A stretch of DNA of 64,000 nucleotides from Bacteroides sp. (GCF_030151085.1 NZ_JASLER010000094.1:50618-114617); one strand, 5' to 3'. Shown: positions 18,464 through 28,590, numbered from the stretch's first letter. Notes: a model not told the origin generated them from the letters alone. Program-made: numbers and translations.

Positions 18464-21091
18464 CTAAAATTGTATATTCACCTCTGCACCATAATAAAGT
18501 TCCGGATTTAAAAGTGAATATTGTTGCGTACTGCGTGCTAACTTTTTCGGGTTCGACCGTGTTAGATTGTTTGCGCAGAATGCTACTGAAACATGTTTTC
18601 CTATTTTCTTTGTAACCCGAAGATTCAATAAAAAATAGGGACCAAAGGAATCTTCCTGAAAAGCTGTCGATGTACCAGCTTCCAACACTAAATCTGCAAA
18701 ACGCTTATCAGTTGCCATCTCCTGAGTAAAACGGTGCAAATTACCCTCACCATCCATATAATATACCGGATTTAGCCGTTTCCGATGTTCCGTATCAATC
18801 ATTGGATTTCCATCAAGTCGATTTCCTTTCTCATCCGCTAAGTAAATCGGGTTGTCGTAACGACTTTCCATCCCTCTACGTTGCTTATCCAACCATACAG
18901 CCTGTAATGTCAACGTTGTTATCAATCCGATACGTGGAATTTGAGTAATACACTGAAATCGAGTACTACTTAATTGTGATGTTACCAAATTGGCAAGTAA
19001 TCCTGTAGCTTCATAAATACCGACATAAGGATATGGGGTTCCATTTAATTCAATTTGCGGATAAGAAGCTGAAAGTATATTATTCTTTTCTTCAACCTTT
19101 ATATAACTTCCACTTATCAGAAAAGAAGAGTTCAAGAGTCTCCAATGTCCAAGGTCCAATATATATTCTAGTCCATTTTTACGCTGTTCAATACCATTCT
19201 GAGGACGCATATATAAAGCAAAAGTAGAATTGGGAGTAGATGACAGTAATTCTCCATCATTCATCACTCCTTTATCGGTCAATTCAGGATTGGCTCCTTT
19301 ATCAATCAAAGGAGTATAACGACGATAAGTAAAAGGTTCAGCCTGCTGAACCACACGAAATCCATTACGCAAATGTTCCCTAAACCATACAATATCTGCA
19401 GTAATACCTTTAATCTTGAGATTGACACCAAATTCAAATTTATTATTGACCGGCATACTCAATTGAGAATTAAAAGTTTTATCCGTAACATAGGTATGCA
19501 ATACAGTCAATCGCTGACCATTATCTACATCATTATAAGTAAAGCAATTCTTGTCTGTGTATGATTTGTCAGGATAGAGATAAGCCAACACCGGCATTTT
19601 ACGCATCAATCCCCACCCGACACGCACACTGAAGCTATTTAAATACCCATCTTCTTGATGTTCCCATAACACCTGCCTGATATTGGCACGTGGTTCAATA
19701 GTAGGAGCATAATGCAAAGACTTAGTCTGCAAATGATTTAAACGAATACCCATTTGTAATTCGGTCCGCATTCTCCCGATTGGAAGCACAGCTTTATTTT
19801 CTGCAAATGCGGCATAGTTCCAAACAAAAGGAATGTCACGATACGAGCGAGTACGACCTCCAATCAATTCCACTGGAGGAGAAAGTGGATCAAAGCAAAC
19901 ACCTTCCCCCCGATTGCCTTCCGTACCAACCCGCACACCTAAAGAAAAATGATTATATACCTTATTATATATTGTACGCCGAAGATTAGCTATTAAAGAC
20001 GCATCAGCTGAAAATGGCTTACCTTCTACTGAAAGATATGAAAAATAATTGGGCGAAAGAAAATAACCGGCATGTTCTCCTGTTTGCAATTCATAAGTAG
20101 TAACTTGTTGAGTACTCGAATTATATACATTCGACTGATTCCGCTGATACCCATATGTCATCCCAGCTTCATATTCAAGACTGGTCAGCCAAGATTTCAT
20201 CAAACTCCATTGCCCATTTACCAAAAAAGAAATTTCTTGGCTCATTGCTTTCTGATATTCCCCATCTAGCATATTAGCCCCTTTCTCATTCTTGTCCTGC
20301 ATGTGAAATCCTCTAAGATTCATACGAAATGTTGCAGAAGGAAAATCTTTTGCATACGAAGCTTGTATTCCAATGCGTTGGTAGGTTTGTTCCGGTTGGC
20401 GGGCATCTTGGGCAGATAGAGCATAATCTGCACCCAAATAGAAAGTACCTCCATGTGTACCTATCCCTATTCCTTTACCTATAGAGAAAAGTTTCTCAGT
20501 CGCAGTAAAACGAATTCCAGCCATATAGGGTTGTATCCCCGCTTTTGATTTTACCAATACCACACCGCTAGTCACATCACCATAGCGGACTGAAGGTACA
20601 CCTCGTATCACCTCCACACTTTCAATAGAAGAAGGAGAAATTGCACGTACATCAAACCCTGTGAGAACAGAACTATTATACAACTCACCAATGCCTCCAA
20701 GAGCTGCTTGTTGCAGGTTCGAATTATTATTCATCCGCAAACCATCTACCAACACTGCTACACCTAAAGCATTAGTCGGATCACTGTGCGATATACTACG
20801 AATTGTAAATGCTGCTGGTGTATTCAAATCCGGATTACGTGTCAAGACTCCTGGTAGCAATTGTGTTAATCCGGAAAGATCAGTTACTTGTATATGGCGG
20901 ATAGCATCCTGACCAATAACAGAACGGGTATCAGGAGAATCTGATTGAACTGCAGTCACCACCACTTCCCGAAGATGAACATTCCTGAGGGAATCATGGT
21001 GTAATATTTGTATCTGATCTTGTGCAAAACACGTTTCAGACAACAAAACTAAAAATAGATAAAATATATTATGAATATAGTTCCTGCTCAT
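18464..21091 (-). CDS. TonB-dependent outer-membrane receptor
   Basis: An 875-aa active importer. It has a signal peptide (about 1-23, ending CFAQ), a TonB-box-like segment (LREVVVTA, about 40), a plug domain (about 60-180, with GVLVDG-type core AVLVDGLRMN and VEVIRGVPSVRYG), and a 22-strand barrel ending in NIQF with the terminal Phe. It lacks the SusC-type N-terminal carboxypeptidase-like domain, and no SusD follows, so a glycan is less likely than a metal complex, cofactor or peptide. It heads the five-gene operon running to 13482. Confidence 0.93.
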   Translation of the reverse strand: MSRNYIHNIFYLFLVLLSETCFAQDQIQILHHDSLRNVHLREVVVTAVQSDSPDTRSVIGQDAIRHIQVTDLSGLTQLLPGVLTRNPDLNTPAAFTIRSISHSDPTNALGVAVLVDGLRMNNNSNLQQAALGGIGELYNSSVLTGFDVRAISPSSIESVEVIRGVPSVRYGDVTSGVVLVKSKAGIQPYMAGIRFTATEKLFSIGKGIGIGTHGGTFYLGADYALSAQDARQPEQTYQRIGIQASYAKDFPSATFRMNLRGFHMQDKNEKGANMLDGEYQKAMSQEISFLVNGQWSLMKSWLTSLEYEAGMTYGYQRNQSNVYNSSTQQVTTYELQTGEHAGYFLSPNYFSYLSVEGKPFSADASLIANLRRTIYNKVYNHFSLGVRVGTEGNRGEGVCFDPLSPPVELIGGRTRSYRDIPFVWNYAAFAENKAVLPIGRMRTELQMGIRLNHLQTKSLHYAPTIEPRANIRQVLWEHQEDGYLNSFSVRVGWGLMRKMPVLAYLYPDKSYTDKNCFTYNDVDNGQRLTVLHTYVTDKTFNSQLSMPVNNKFEFGVNLKIKGITADIVWFREHLRNGFRVVQQAEPFTYRRYTPLIDKGANPELTDKGVMNDGELLSSTPNSTFALYMRPQNGIEQRKNGLEYILDLGHWRLLNSSFLISGSYIKVEEKNNILSASYPQIELNGTPYPYVGIYEATGLLANLVTSQLSSTRFQCITQIPRIGLITTLTLQAVWLDKQRRGMESRYDNPIYLADEKGNRLDGNPMIDTEHRKRLNPVYYMDGEGNLHRFTQEMATDKRFADLVLEAGTSTAFQEDSFGPYFLLNLRVTKKIGKHVSVAFCANNLTRSNPKKLARSTQQYSLLNPELYYGAEVNIQF

Positions 21092-21136
21092 AGTTTACAG
21101 AGCAAAGGAAAACATTTTATTTAATCTTTTCACTAT

Positions 21137-21144
21137 CAAATATA
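21137..21144 (-). promoter_or_regulatory. Candidate -7 element of the receptor operon
   Basis: TATATTTG on the minus strand, 46 bp before the receptor start, in the 119-bp gap shared with the divergent AraC gene. Confidence 0.4.
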
Positions 21145-21210
21145 AAAAAAGATAGAAAATCCCTCCATATAACTCCTTTTTGTGTATATTTACGACTAAA
21201 AAGTAAAGAT

Positions 21211-22335
21211 ATGCATCTATTTGCCTTACAAATATTAAATATTAGTACTTCATTACTTGCTTGGATTACAATAAGTAGTACCTGTTTTATTCAACTGCAA
21301 TATTACAAGAAAAAATTAAATACTACTACACATCTTCTTCCTCTTTTATTAGTGTTATGGATAATAATTACCCATACACTGTATGAATCATTTCTGCTAT
21401 GTCAAAGCTTATCGCTAATATCAAGTTTTAACTGTTGGGCATTAACTTTACTTATTCCATTAGCTTATTTATATTATAAATCTCAAATAACCGGTTCTCT
21501 AACTGAAAGAAAATTATGGCTTCGACATTTACTAATCCCCGGAATACTAGCTTTGGTCTATGTAGCTATGTCATTCATCACCTCAGTGGCAGACCAACAA
21601 ATTTACACCTGGGCTGAATTCAAACTCAATCATCCTACGTGGTGGACTACATTTCGTATCAGTTGTTATTTGATTTGTATTATTCAAGCATCTATTTATG
21701 CTTTCCACTTAAAACGTATAATAAAGATGCATGAATCAAAAGCAATATTCAAGGATGGGAAAATTCTTATTATTTTATGTATTTGTTCGGTCTATTTTAT
21801 CAGTAATTTAATAACCAATTATGTATTCGATATATTATTCTGCCTTACTACTATAATGCTGGGAGGATACATTATCTGGAACAAAAAAATTAGCCGAATC
21901 ATAGTGCATGAAATAAAATCAATCTTTCCACGCATTGCAAACCTACCTACTCGCTCCAGAAAAGTACCTCAACTCAATGAAAAGCAAAAAGATGCGGTAT
22001 TTGTTTGGCTTCATAAACCTGAAATTTCTAAATCAAAAATAAATTTGAAAATAATAGCCAAGGACATTTTAATTAATCCGGGGACATTAAGTAAATTTAT
22101 CAAAGAGGAAATAGGAGCCAGCTTTGCCAATTACATTGTTTCACTACGCCTCGATAATTTTGAAAAATCTCTGCTTGATAAAAAACAGACTAAATCTGTG
22201 ACTGAAATTGCAGAAGAAACAGGTTTTCAATCTATCGCCTCGTTTTATCGTGCTTTCATTAAACGCCATCAAGTTTCTCCACTAAAATGGAAAGAGCAGA
22301 TATTGAACGAAACAAAGCAATCTGATAATTCCTAA
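21211..22335 (+). CDS. AraC-family regulator with multi-pass membrane N-terminus
   Basis: A 374-aa protein whose first about 230 residues form six or seven hydrophobic segments and whose C-terminus (about 265-365) is an AraC HTH domain (LINPGTLSKFIKEEIGASF and SVTEIAEETGFQSIASFYRA). This resembles Bacteroidota regulators that couple a membrane sensor to an AraC DNA-binding domain. It is divergent from the TonB-receptor operon with a 119-bp shared gap, so it is a strong candidate regulator of that operon. The signal is unknown. Confidence 0.87.
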   Translation: MHLFALQILNISTSLLAWITISSTCFIQLQYYKKKLNTTTHLLPLLLVLWIIITHTLYESFLLCQSLSLISSFNCWALTLLIPLAYLYYKSQITGSLTERKLWLRHLLIPGILALVYVAMSFITSVADQQIYTWAEFKLNHPTWWTTFRISCYLICIIQASIYAFHLKRIIKMHESKAIFKDGKILIILCICSVYFISNLITNYVFDILFCLTTIMLGGYIIWNKKISRIIVHEIKSIFPRIANLPTRSRKVPQLNEKQKDAVFVWLHKPEISKSKINLKIIAKDILINPGTLSKFIKEEIGASFANYIVSLRLDNFEKSLLDKKQTKSVTEIAEETGFQSIASFYRAFIKRHQVSPLKWKEQILNETKQSDNS

Positions 22336-22514
22336 ATCATCAATTTCGCTTCAAAATTATCTAAAAAAACTATTGTATATCCATGTACAAGCAACAAAAA
22401 ATCAACCAGTTACCACAGCATATCTTCTAAACTAATTTATGAGAAGTGTCTTTTTGTATTTCTGCTTACCTTTACACCACAATTAACGCGTTTCATTAAC
22501 AACAATACTTAATT

Positions 22515-22958
22515 ATGGAAAGATCTACAAAAGACAACTGCAAAATTGAATCATCATGCAACACAGCAGTAGTGAGTACAGTTTTTAGTAATGGAATGAT
22601 AGTAGAAGCTAATGAGATCTCCAAAGCTTTCGGATCTGATATCTACTTTAAATGCAATAATTGGCTGGAAAAGTTTACATATAATACAATATGTTATTTA
22701 GAAGCAGCTGGAAGTTATTGTAATATTCACGTATCAAACAATAAAAAACTAACGATCGCTCAACCGCTCGGAGAAATAATCAACTCTCTTCCTTCCGATA
22801 CTTTTATTCGCGTACACCGTTCTTATGTTATAAACATCAAATACGTCAATAAATATTATGGAAATATATTTTATGTACAAGACACTATGATACCTATTGG
22901 CAGAACATACAAAAAAGAAGCACTCTCTCACTTTAATATCGTAACAAAAGGAAGATGA
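22515..22958 (+). CDS. Stand-alone LytTR DNA-binding regulator (second copy)
   Basis: A 147-aa protein with a LytTR domain (about 45-145; ICYLEAAGSYCNIHV, FIRVHRSYVINIKYV, PIGRTYKKEA) and a short N-terminal extension without a receiver domain. It is clearly paralogous to the 118-aa protein at 12989; the two share the GSYC and HRS core segments and the PIGR motif. A TACCTTTA -7-like element sits at 22467-22474. It lies just beyond the AraC gene, so it probably belongs to the same regulatory set. Confidence 0.85.
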   Translation: MERSTKDNCKIESSCNTAVVSTVFSNGMIVEANEISKAFGSDIYFKCNNWLEKFTYNTICYLEAAGSYCNIHVSNNKKLTIAQPLGEIINSLPSDTFIRVHRSYVINIKYVNKYYGNIFYVQDTMIPIGRTYKKEALSHFNIVTKGR

Positions 22959-23220
22959 ATATATTAATAATATAAAAGTAAATTATACAAAGACAGAATA
23001 TTGCTTATATTACAAAATCAAATGTACAAAAAAACTTGATACTTGACTTTTATTTCCGCAAAAGAAATTAATTCATTGGCAGTTATACCTGATTATAAAA
23101 AAAGGATATTGAACAATTATCGATTGGATACGTTTTCTACCTGCAATGAAACTTCAAAACAAATCAGGAGTACGTCAATGCATGAGAATCAATCCAAAAA
23201 CATCGTATAAAATATGAATT

Positions 23221-23895
23221 ATGTCTATAAGTAACCTTTTAATCATATTTTCATCCTCTTTTATGGCTTTATTCCCGGTAATAAATCCCTTAGGAAATGG
23301 GTTTGTCGTAAATGGCTTCCTGATCGACTTAGATGCCGGACAACGAAAAACAGCTATTCAGAAACTTATTTTCAATTATGTTCTGATTGGAATAGGAACA
23401 TTAGTGATAGGACATTTATTTCTATTGATTTTCGGTTTGGCTATTCCTGTAATTCAATTGGGAGGCGGAATACTTATTTGCAAAACAGCAATGGAGTTAT
23501 TAAGTGATACTGACTCCTCTGAAAAAGCAGAATCTAATCGAAACATAACAGGATCGAAATGGCAGAATATACAACAAAAAATCTTCTATCCCATTACTTT
23601 TCCTATCAGCATCGGTCCCGGTAGTATATCTGTCATATTCACTTTAATGGCTTCTGCAAGTGTGAAAGGAAAACTATTGCAGACTGGAGTCAATTATGCA
23701 GTAATAGCATTGGTCATCATGTGCATGGCTGCAATATTATATGTATTCCTTTCACAAGGGCAAAGAATTATCCAGAAATTAGGACCAGTAGGAAATCAGA
23801 TCATCAATAAACTGGTCGCTTTTTTCACTTTTTGTATAGGCATACAAATTAGTGTGACTGGTATATCACAGATATTTCATTTGGATATATTATGA
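23221..23895 (+). CDS. MarC-family integral membrane protein
   Basis: A 224-aa protein with about six membrane segments and the MarC signature near its N-terminus (LFPVINPLGNGFV, Pro-Leu-Gly in the first helix) plus SIGPGSISVIF in the middle. MarC proteins were once linked to multiple antibiotic resistance, but that link is not supported and their function remains open. It is convergent with the TIR gene, separated by only 8 bp. The 262-bp gap upstream holds no gene that I can see. Confidence 0.88.
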   Translation: MSISNLLIIFSSSFMALFPVINPLGNGFVVNGFLIDLDAGQRKTAIQKLIFNYVLIGIGTLVIGHLFLLIFGLAIPVIQLGGGILICKTAMELLSDTDSSEKAESNRNITGSKWQNIQQKIFYPITFPISIGPGSISVIFTLMASASVKGKLLQTGVNYAVIALVIMCMAAILYVFLSQGQRIIQKLGPVGNQIINKLVAFFTFCIGIQISVTGISQIFHLDIL

Positions 23896-23903
23896 GTAAA
23901 AAG

Positions 23904-24731
23904 CTATTTCAAATATTCAATAAACCTGACATGAATAAGTTTTTTAACCGTATCTAATTGTTTACGAGCCAACAAACACTTATCACCTATCGGTATATGT
24001 AATATGCCTAAATTATCAGTAAAAGCCATTAATAGAGTCGCATCACGTTTAGATATAAGAGCTGTAATATCTTTTATTTTAGCATAAACATAATTACTAT
24101 CTTCACGTTCTAAGACACCTATAGCTTGATTGTTGGCATCAAAAGGCATAGTAAGACACGAAAGAACCACCATATTGTCTTTAGCTGAAATGGCATGAAA
24201 ATTACATTTGTCCCCTATTTTAAAGAAATTCTCCCAATGATCTAGCTTCTGCCATGATAGATTATTATCCGTTATTCGACCAATAGCATCTTCCAATTCC
24301 ACATAAAAACCTTTCGCAAATTGCCCAATTATGCGCCCAGGAAAGGTGTTGTTTCTCCTATCCAGATATTTACCAAAAGGTGAAGGTAGTATATTTTTAG
24401 GCTATTCTTTTACAAAAGCACCGTCCACATTCAATGTAATAATATTGCAATTACTCTCTAATGCCCATTGTATTTCACGAGGAACATACGCTTTTTCATC
24501 TTGACAGCTCTCTAATACCAGTGGTGTCAGCAAAACGACAAAATCGGTACAATTACATATGGCATATTTTATTTGCTCTTCAAAATCCCCACTATGTAGG
24601 GAGTCATAGTCAAAGAAAATAGCAGAATACCCTCTATTTTTCAATGCATTTTGCAAACTTATAGCCTTATAAATACCATCATCACGTTTATAACTTATAA
24701 ATATATCAGTTTTAGTAAGTTTTGTCTCCAT
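23904..24731 (-). pseudogene. TIR-domain protein interrupted by one in-frame amber codon
   Basis: One continuous frame of about 275 codons with a single TAG at 24402-24404 (codon 110). The first part is a TIR domain (TDIFISYKRDDG, FDYDSLHSGDFEEQI with the candidate catalytic Glu, PREIQWALESNC). After the stop the frame continues with no other stop: a linker (LPSPFGKYLDRR) and a segment resembling S1/OB folds (RIIGQFAKGFYVELED, then GDKCNFHAISAKDNMVVLS). Similar quality on both sides suggests a recent nonsense mutation or a sequencing error; readthrough is less likely. Intact, it would be a TIR-effector protein possibly binding nucleic acid. Confidence 0.75.
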
Positions 24732-24796
24732 AGTCAGATAAAGTATTTAAGGCAAATATAATACATTATAGTTAATAGATAAAATATTATACATGC

Positions 24797-24841
24797 AAAA
24801 AAACACCTGGTTTTACATTGTATGAATGTAAAACCAAGTGT
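24797..24841 (-). terminator. Terminator of the DUF5672 gene
   Basis: Near-perfect 17-bp stem (24803-24819 with 24825-24841, one mismatch), followed on the minus strand by eight T's. Confidence 0.88.
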
Positions 24842-24874
24842 AATCCCTAATAATTTATTGAATTTCTGAATGAA

Positions 24875-25663
24875 TTATTTTTCTTCAGGACTTGGAATAA
24901 ACTTACGCCAAAACTTCAATCGATAGCCTTTATACCAAGCATGGGCACCAAACGGCAATCTTTGCCTATTATAGTTGTAAAGTTGTTCCGGATGGTTTTC
25001 AAAGGCAAAGTCTATTGCCTCTTTATAATTTGGAATACGGAAACGGTGCTTGATGCGATTAACTTTAATACCCCAATAAACATCTTCGGCATTATAAGAA
25101 CGGTTTTCTAAGAAATGCTTTATATTAGCCTCATCGCTCTTTATAACTTCAAGAAAAGATGCGATCTTACGTAGTGAAAAGCCACCATTTCCTACACTAA
25201 AATATTTACTTCGGGAACGATAAATTCCTACTGCATTCAATATATTCTGATAAACAATCAATTCAGCTCTACGCCAAAAGTTAAAATATTTAGCTTCGGG
25301 AATCCACGGTGCCCCCACATAGTCATAGCCTCGCTCACACCATTCAAGTAAACGGTCGGAAAAGACATAAGCATCCAACTGATAAATGAGCATATACTCA
25401 AAATCAACAAAACGTTCATAAAACTCCTTGGAAAGCATCAACCTGTTATATCCCGCTACATCGATAAAATAGCTATCATCAAAACGCACAATACTATCAA
25501 TTCCCGATATAGTTTGCATTGGAGTAATATCAAGATTTTGAGGTGCCATAAATACAATATGATGACGCCCCAATACAGTAACACATTGCCGTAATGACAA
25601 TTCTTCCCAGTGACTGATCTTGTTACTATAAACGGGGATGATAATAATTGCCTTATGTTGCAT
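24875..25663 (-). CDS. DUF5672 protein (glycosyltransferase-like)
   Basis: A 262-aa cytoplasmic protein of the DUF5672 family, often found with sugar-transfer genes. It begins with a short beta-strand (AIIIIPVYS) typical of a GT-A-like fold, and contains LIYQLDAYVFSD (acidic motif), GYDYVGAPWIP and SVGNGGFSLRK, all recurrent in the family. It stands alone with its own terminator. The acceptor and donor are unknown. Confidence 0.82.
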   Translation of the reverse strand: MQHKAIIIIPVYSNKISHWEELSLRQCVTVLGRHHIVFMAPQNLDITPMQTISGIDSIVRFDDSYFIDVAGYNRLMLSKEFYERFVDFEYMLIYQLDAYVFSDRLLEWCERGYDYVGAPWIPEAKYFNFWRRAELIVYQNILNAVGIYRSRSKYFSVGNGGFSLRKIASFLEVIKSDEANIKHFLENRSYNAEDVYWGIKVNRIKHRFRIPNYKEAIDFAFENHPEQLYNYNRQRLPFGAHAWYKGYRLKFWRKFIPSPEEK

Positions 25664-25775
25664 AGCTACAATTAGAAATTATATTGGATATATTCAGGAA
25701 AGTAATATAAAAAAGATTCTTTATCAAACTTAAATCCGCTCAGTGGAGTATTATATATTTTTCAACTCCTACTTG

Positions 25776-25860
25776 CGGAGAGGGAGGGATTCGAACCCCC
25801 GGAACCTCTCAGTTCAACGGTTTTCAAGACCGCCGCGATCGACCACTCTGCCACCTCTCC
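25776..25860 (-). tRNA. tRNA-Ser (TGA)
   Basis: Acceptor stem GGAGAGG / CCTCTCC, anticodon stem GCGGT/ACCGT with loop CTTGAAA (anticodon TGA), a long class-II variable arm and T-loop GTTCGAATC. CCA is not encoded. Confidence 0.96.
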
Positions 25861-26053
25861 AAAACTCCATTTCAGAAATGCTTTTCATTTAAAGCGGTGC
25901 AAATGTACTACTCTTATTTTTATTAGCAAATTTAATTGATAAATTAATTGCAATATTAATTAGTAAAAGACAAATTGCTATATACTAATCTCACCGATGC
26001 GAAAAACTAAAAACAATTCTACTACAAATTATTTTCTCAGATACTAACAATTA

Positions 26054-26141
26054 ATCGTTTGACAACCGTTCTTTAATCATTTGACAATTGTCATCTATTC
26101 ATTTGACATATGTCGAATGAATAGACGACATATATCAAACT
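26054..26141. promoter_or_regulatory. Cluster of TGACA palindromes upstream of pflB (possible operators)
   Basis: The 492-bp gap between tRNA-Ser and pflB has no gene. It holds a TTTGACA repeat (from 26058), the perfect palindrome TGACAATTGTCA (26082-26093), a 30-bp near-perfect palindrome at 26095-26124 centred on GACATATGTC, and a further GACATATATC copy (26127-26136). Spaced copies like this suggest binding sites for a dimeric regulator of the anaerobic pyruvate genes. Which regulator is unknown. Confidence 0.5.
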
Positions 26142-26304
26142 ATTAATTCTTAGTATTCGAGATATTAATCAATCGCCACGCAAGAAATTGTCGGTAGGCA
26201 CGTTAATGCTAATTCATGTCCTAACCACTACCTAATAATAGTTATTTTATGCTGTACAACACAAAAAGGGTTATGTGCACGATGCAATTAAGGAAATATT
26301 TCCG

Positions 26305-26312
26305 TAATTTTG
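26305..26312 (+). promoter_or_regulatory. Candidate -7 element for pflB
   Basis: TAATTTTG, 49 bp upstream of the pflB start; no clear -33 TTTG. Confidence 0.45.
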
Positions 26313-26361
26313 CGCCCTCAAAAGGATAACATTACTTAACCCACTCAACAAAATGAATTTT

Positions 26362-28590
26362 ATGGAATTGAACAAAACCTTTATTGACGGGCTTTGGAGC
26401 AAAGAAATCAATGTTAGTGATTTCGTTAGTAAGAACATCGCACCCTATGCTGGAGATGCATCGTTTCTGCAAGGACCTACCGAACGTACTAAATGTATCT
26501 GGGATCTTTGCCTGAAAGCACTCGAAGAGGAAAGAAACAATAATGGAGTACGCTCATTAGATAATGTCACAGTATCTACCATCACTTCCCACAAAGCCGG
26601 ATATATAGATAAGGAGAATGAACTTATTGTTGGTTTGCAAACTGACGAACTGTTGAAGCGCGCTATTAAACCTTTCGGCGGTATCAATGTAGTAGCCAAA
26701 GCTTGCCACGAAAATGGCATGGAGATTGATGAGAAAGTAAAAGATATCTTCACCCACTATCGCAAGACCCACAACGATGGAGTATTTGATGTATATACCG
26801 AAGAAATTCGTTCTTTCCGTTCACTCGGTTTCCTCACCGGTCTGCCCGATAATTATGCTCGCGGACGCATCATCGGTGACTACCGACGCCTGGCACTTTA
26901 TGGCATTGACCGACTTATAGAAGCTAAACAAGAAGATTTACACAATCTCCTCGGTCCGATGACCGATGCCCGCATCCGCTTACGCGAAGAAGTAGCTGAA
27001 CAGATCAGAGCTTTGAAAGACATCAAAGTAATGGGCGAATATTACGGACTCGATCTCAGCCGTCCGGCAACTTCTGCGCAGGAAGCCGTACAATGGGTAT
27101 ATATGGCATATCTTGCCGCAGTAAAGGAACAAGATGGTGCAGCCATGTCTTTGGGTAACGTATCCTCTTTCCTTGATATCTTTATTGAATACGATCTGGC
27201 TCATGGCAAGATAAACGAAACCTTTGCACAAGAGCTAATCGACCAGTTCGTTATCAAATTGCGCATGGTACGCCATTTACGTATGCAATCGTACAACGAT
27301 ATTTTTGCCGGAGATCCTACTTGGGTAACAGAAGCCATCGGCGGACGCTTCAATGACGGACGCAGCAAAGTGACTAAAACATCTTTCCGTTTCTTGCAGA
27401 CACTTTACAACCTGGGTGCTTCTCCCGAACCCAACATGACGGTACTTTGGAGCCCACAACTGCCGGAAGGTTTCAAAGAGTTCTGTGCAAAAGTTTCAGT
27501 TGATACCAGCTCCATTCAATACGAAAACGACGAATTAATGCGCGAAGTTCGTAATTGTGACGACTATGGTATTGCTTGTTGTGTATCTTACCAGGCTATC
27601 GGAAAACAAATCCAATTCTTCGGCGCACGTGCTAACCTTGCCAAAGCATTGCTGCTGGCTATCAACGGCGGACGTTGTGAAAACACGGGTACCGTCATGG
27701 TAAAAGGCATTCCCGTACTGACCAGCGAGACTCTGAAGTTCGAAGAAGTGATGAGCAATTACAAGAAAGTGTTGACCGAAATAGCTCGCGTCTACAACGA
27801 AGCCATGAATATTATTCATTACATGCACGACAAGTATTATTATGAAAAGGCTCAAATGGCTCTCATAGATACTGACCCGCGCATCAATCTGGCTTACGGT
27901 GTAGCCGGACTTTCTATTGCACTCGATTCTTTATCAGCCATCAAATATGCCAAAGTTACCGCTCGCCGCAACGATATAGGTTTGACCGAAAGCTTTGATA
28001 TTGAGGGTGCATTCCCGTGTTTTGGTAATAATGACGACCGCGTGGATCACCTCGGCGTAGACTTGGTTTATTACTTCAGCGAAGAATTGAAGAAATTACC
28101 GGTTTACAAGAATGCCCGTCCTACCCTTTCATTGCTGACAATTACTTCCAATGTAATGTATGGCAAGAAAACCGGTGCCACACCCGACGGACGTGCTAAA
28201 GGTGTTGCCTTTGCTCCGGGTGCCAACCCCATGCATGGACGTGACAAGAATGGCGCTATAGCCTCTTTAAGTTCTGTAGCCAAGTTGCGTTACCGCGATT
28301 CACAAGATGGCATTAGCAATACTTTCTCCATCGTCCCCAAATCATTAGGCCCTACTTCGGAAGATCGTGTAGAAAATCTGGTAACCATGATGGATGGCTA
28401 CTTCACCAAAGGCGCCCACCACTTGAATGTAAACGTTTTGAATCGTGAAATGCTGGAAGATGCAATGGAACATCCTGAGAAATATCCTCAGCTTACTATC
28501 CGTGTTTCCGGTTATGCCGTAAACTTCGTGAAGTTGAGCCGTGAGCATCAGCTCGAAGTTATCAGTCGTTCATTCCACGAAAGAATGTAA
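26362..28590 (+). CDS. pflB: Pyruvate formate-lyase (formate C-acetyltransferase)
   Basis: Glycyl-radical enzyme converting pyruvate and CoA to acetyl-CoA and formate during fermentation. It is 742 aa from the ATG at 26362 (an ATG three codons earlier is possible). The active-site Cys pair is seen in GIACCVSYQ (Cys 406-407), and the radical Gly in the C-terminal RVSGYAVNF (Gly about 717). Its activase gene follows 117 bp downstream, separated by a hairpin. Confidence 0.97.
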   Translation: MELNKTFIDGLWSKEINVSDFVSKNIAPYAGDASFLQGPTERTKCIWDLCLKALEEERNNNGVRSLDNVTVSTITSHKAGYIDKENELIVGLQTDELLKRAIKPFGGINVVAKACHENGMEIDEKVKDIFTHYRKTHNDGVFDVYTEEIRSFRSLGFLTGLPDNYARGRIIGDYRRLALYGIDRLIEAKQEDLHNLLGPMTDARIRLREEVAEQIRALKDIKVMGEYYGLDLSRPATSAQEAVQWVYMAYLAAVKEQDGAAMSLGNVSSFLDIFIEYDLAHGKINETFAQELIDQFVIKLRMVRHLRMQSYNDIFAGDPTWVTEAIGGRFNDGRSKVTKTSFRFLQTLYNLGASPEPNMTVLWSPQLPEGFKEFCAKVSVDTSSIQYENDELMREVRNCDDYGIACCVSYQAIGKQIQFFGARANLAKALLLAINGGRCENTGTVMVKGIPVLTSETLKFEEVMSNYKKVLTEIARVYNEAMNIIHYMHDKYYYEKAQMALIDTDPRINLAYGVAGLSIALDSLSAIKYAKVTARRNDIGLTESFDIEGAFPCFGNNDDRVDHLGVDLVYYFSEELKKLPVYKNARPTLSLLTITSNVMYGKKTGATPDGRAKGVAFAPGANPMHGRDKNGAIASLSSVAKLRYRDSQDGISNTFSIVPKSLGPTSEDRVENLVTMMDGYFTKGAHHLNVNVLNREMLEDAMEHPEKYPQLTIRVSGYAVNFVKLSREHQLEVISRSFHERM

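Noticed and set aside
13482..22958. Polysaccharide utilisation locus
   Set aside because: No SusD, glycosidase or SusC-type N-terminal domain; the receptor partners are DUF4876 and DUF6850.
24402..24404. Phage-type recoding of TAG
   Set aside because: The gene lies among standard-code chromosomal genes with only one internal TAG; mutation is simpler.
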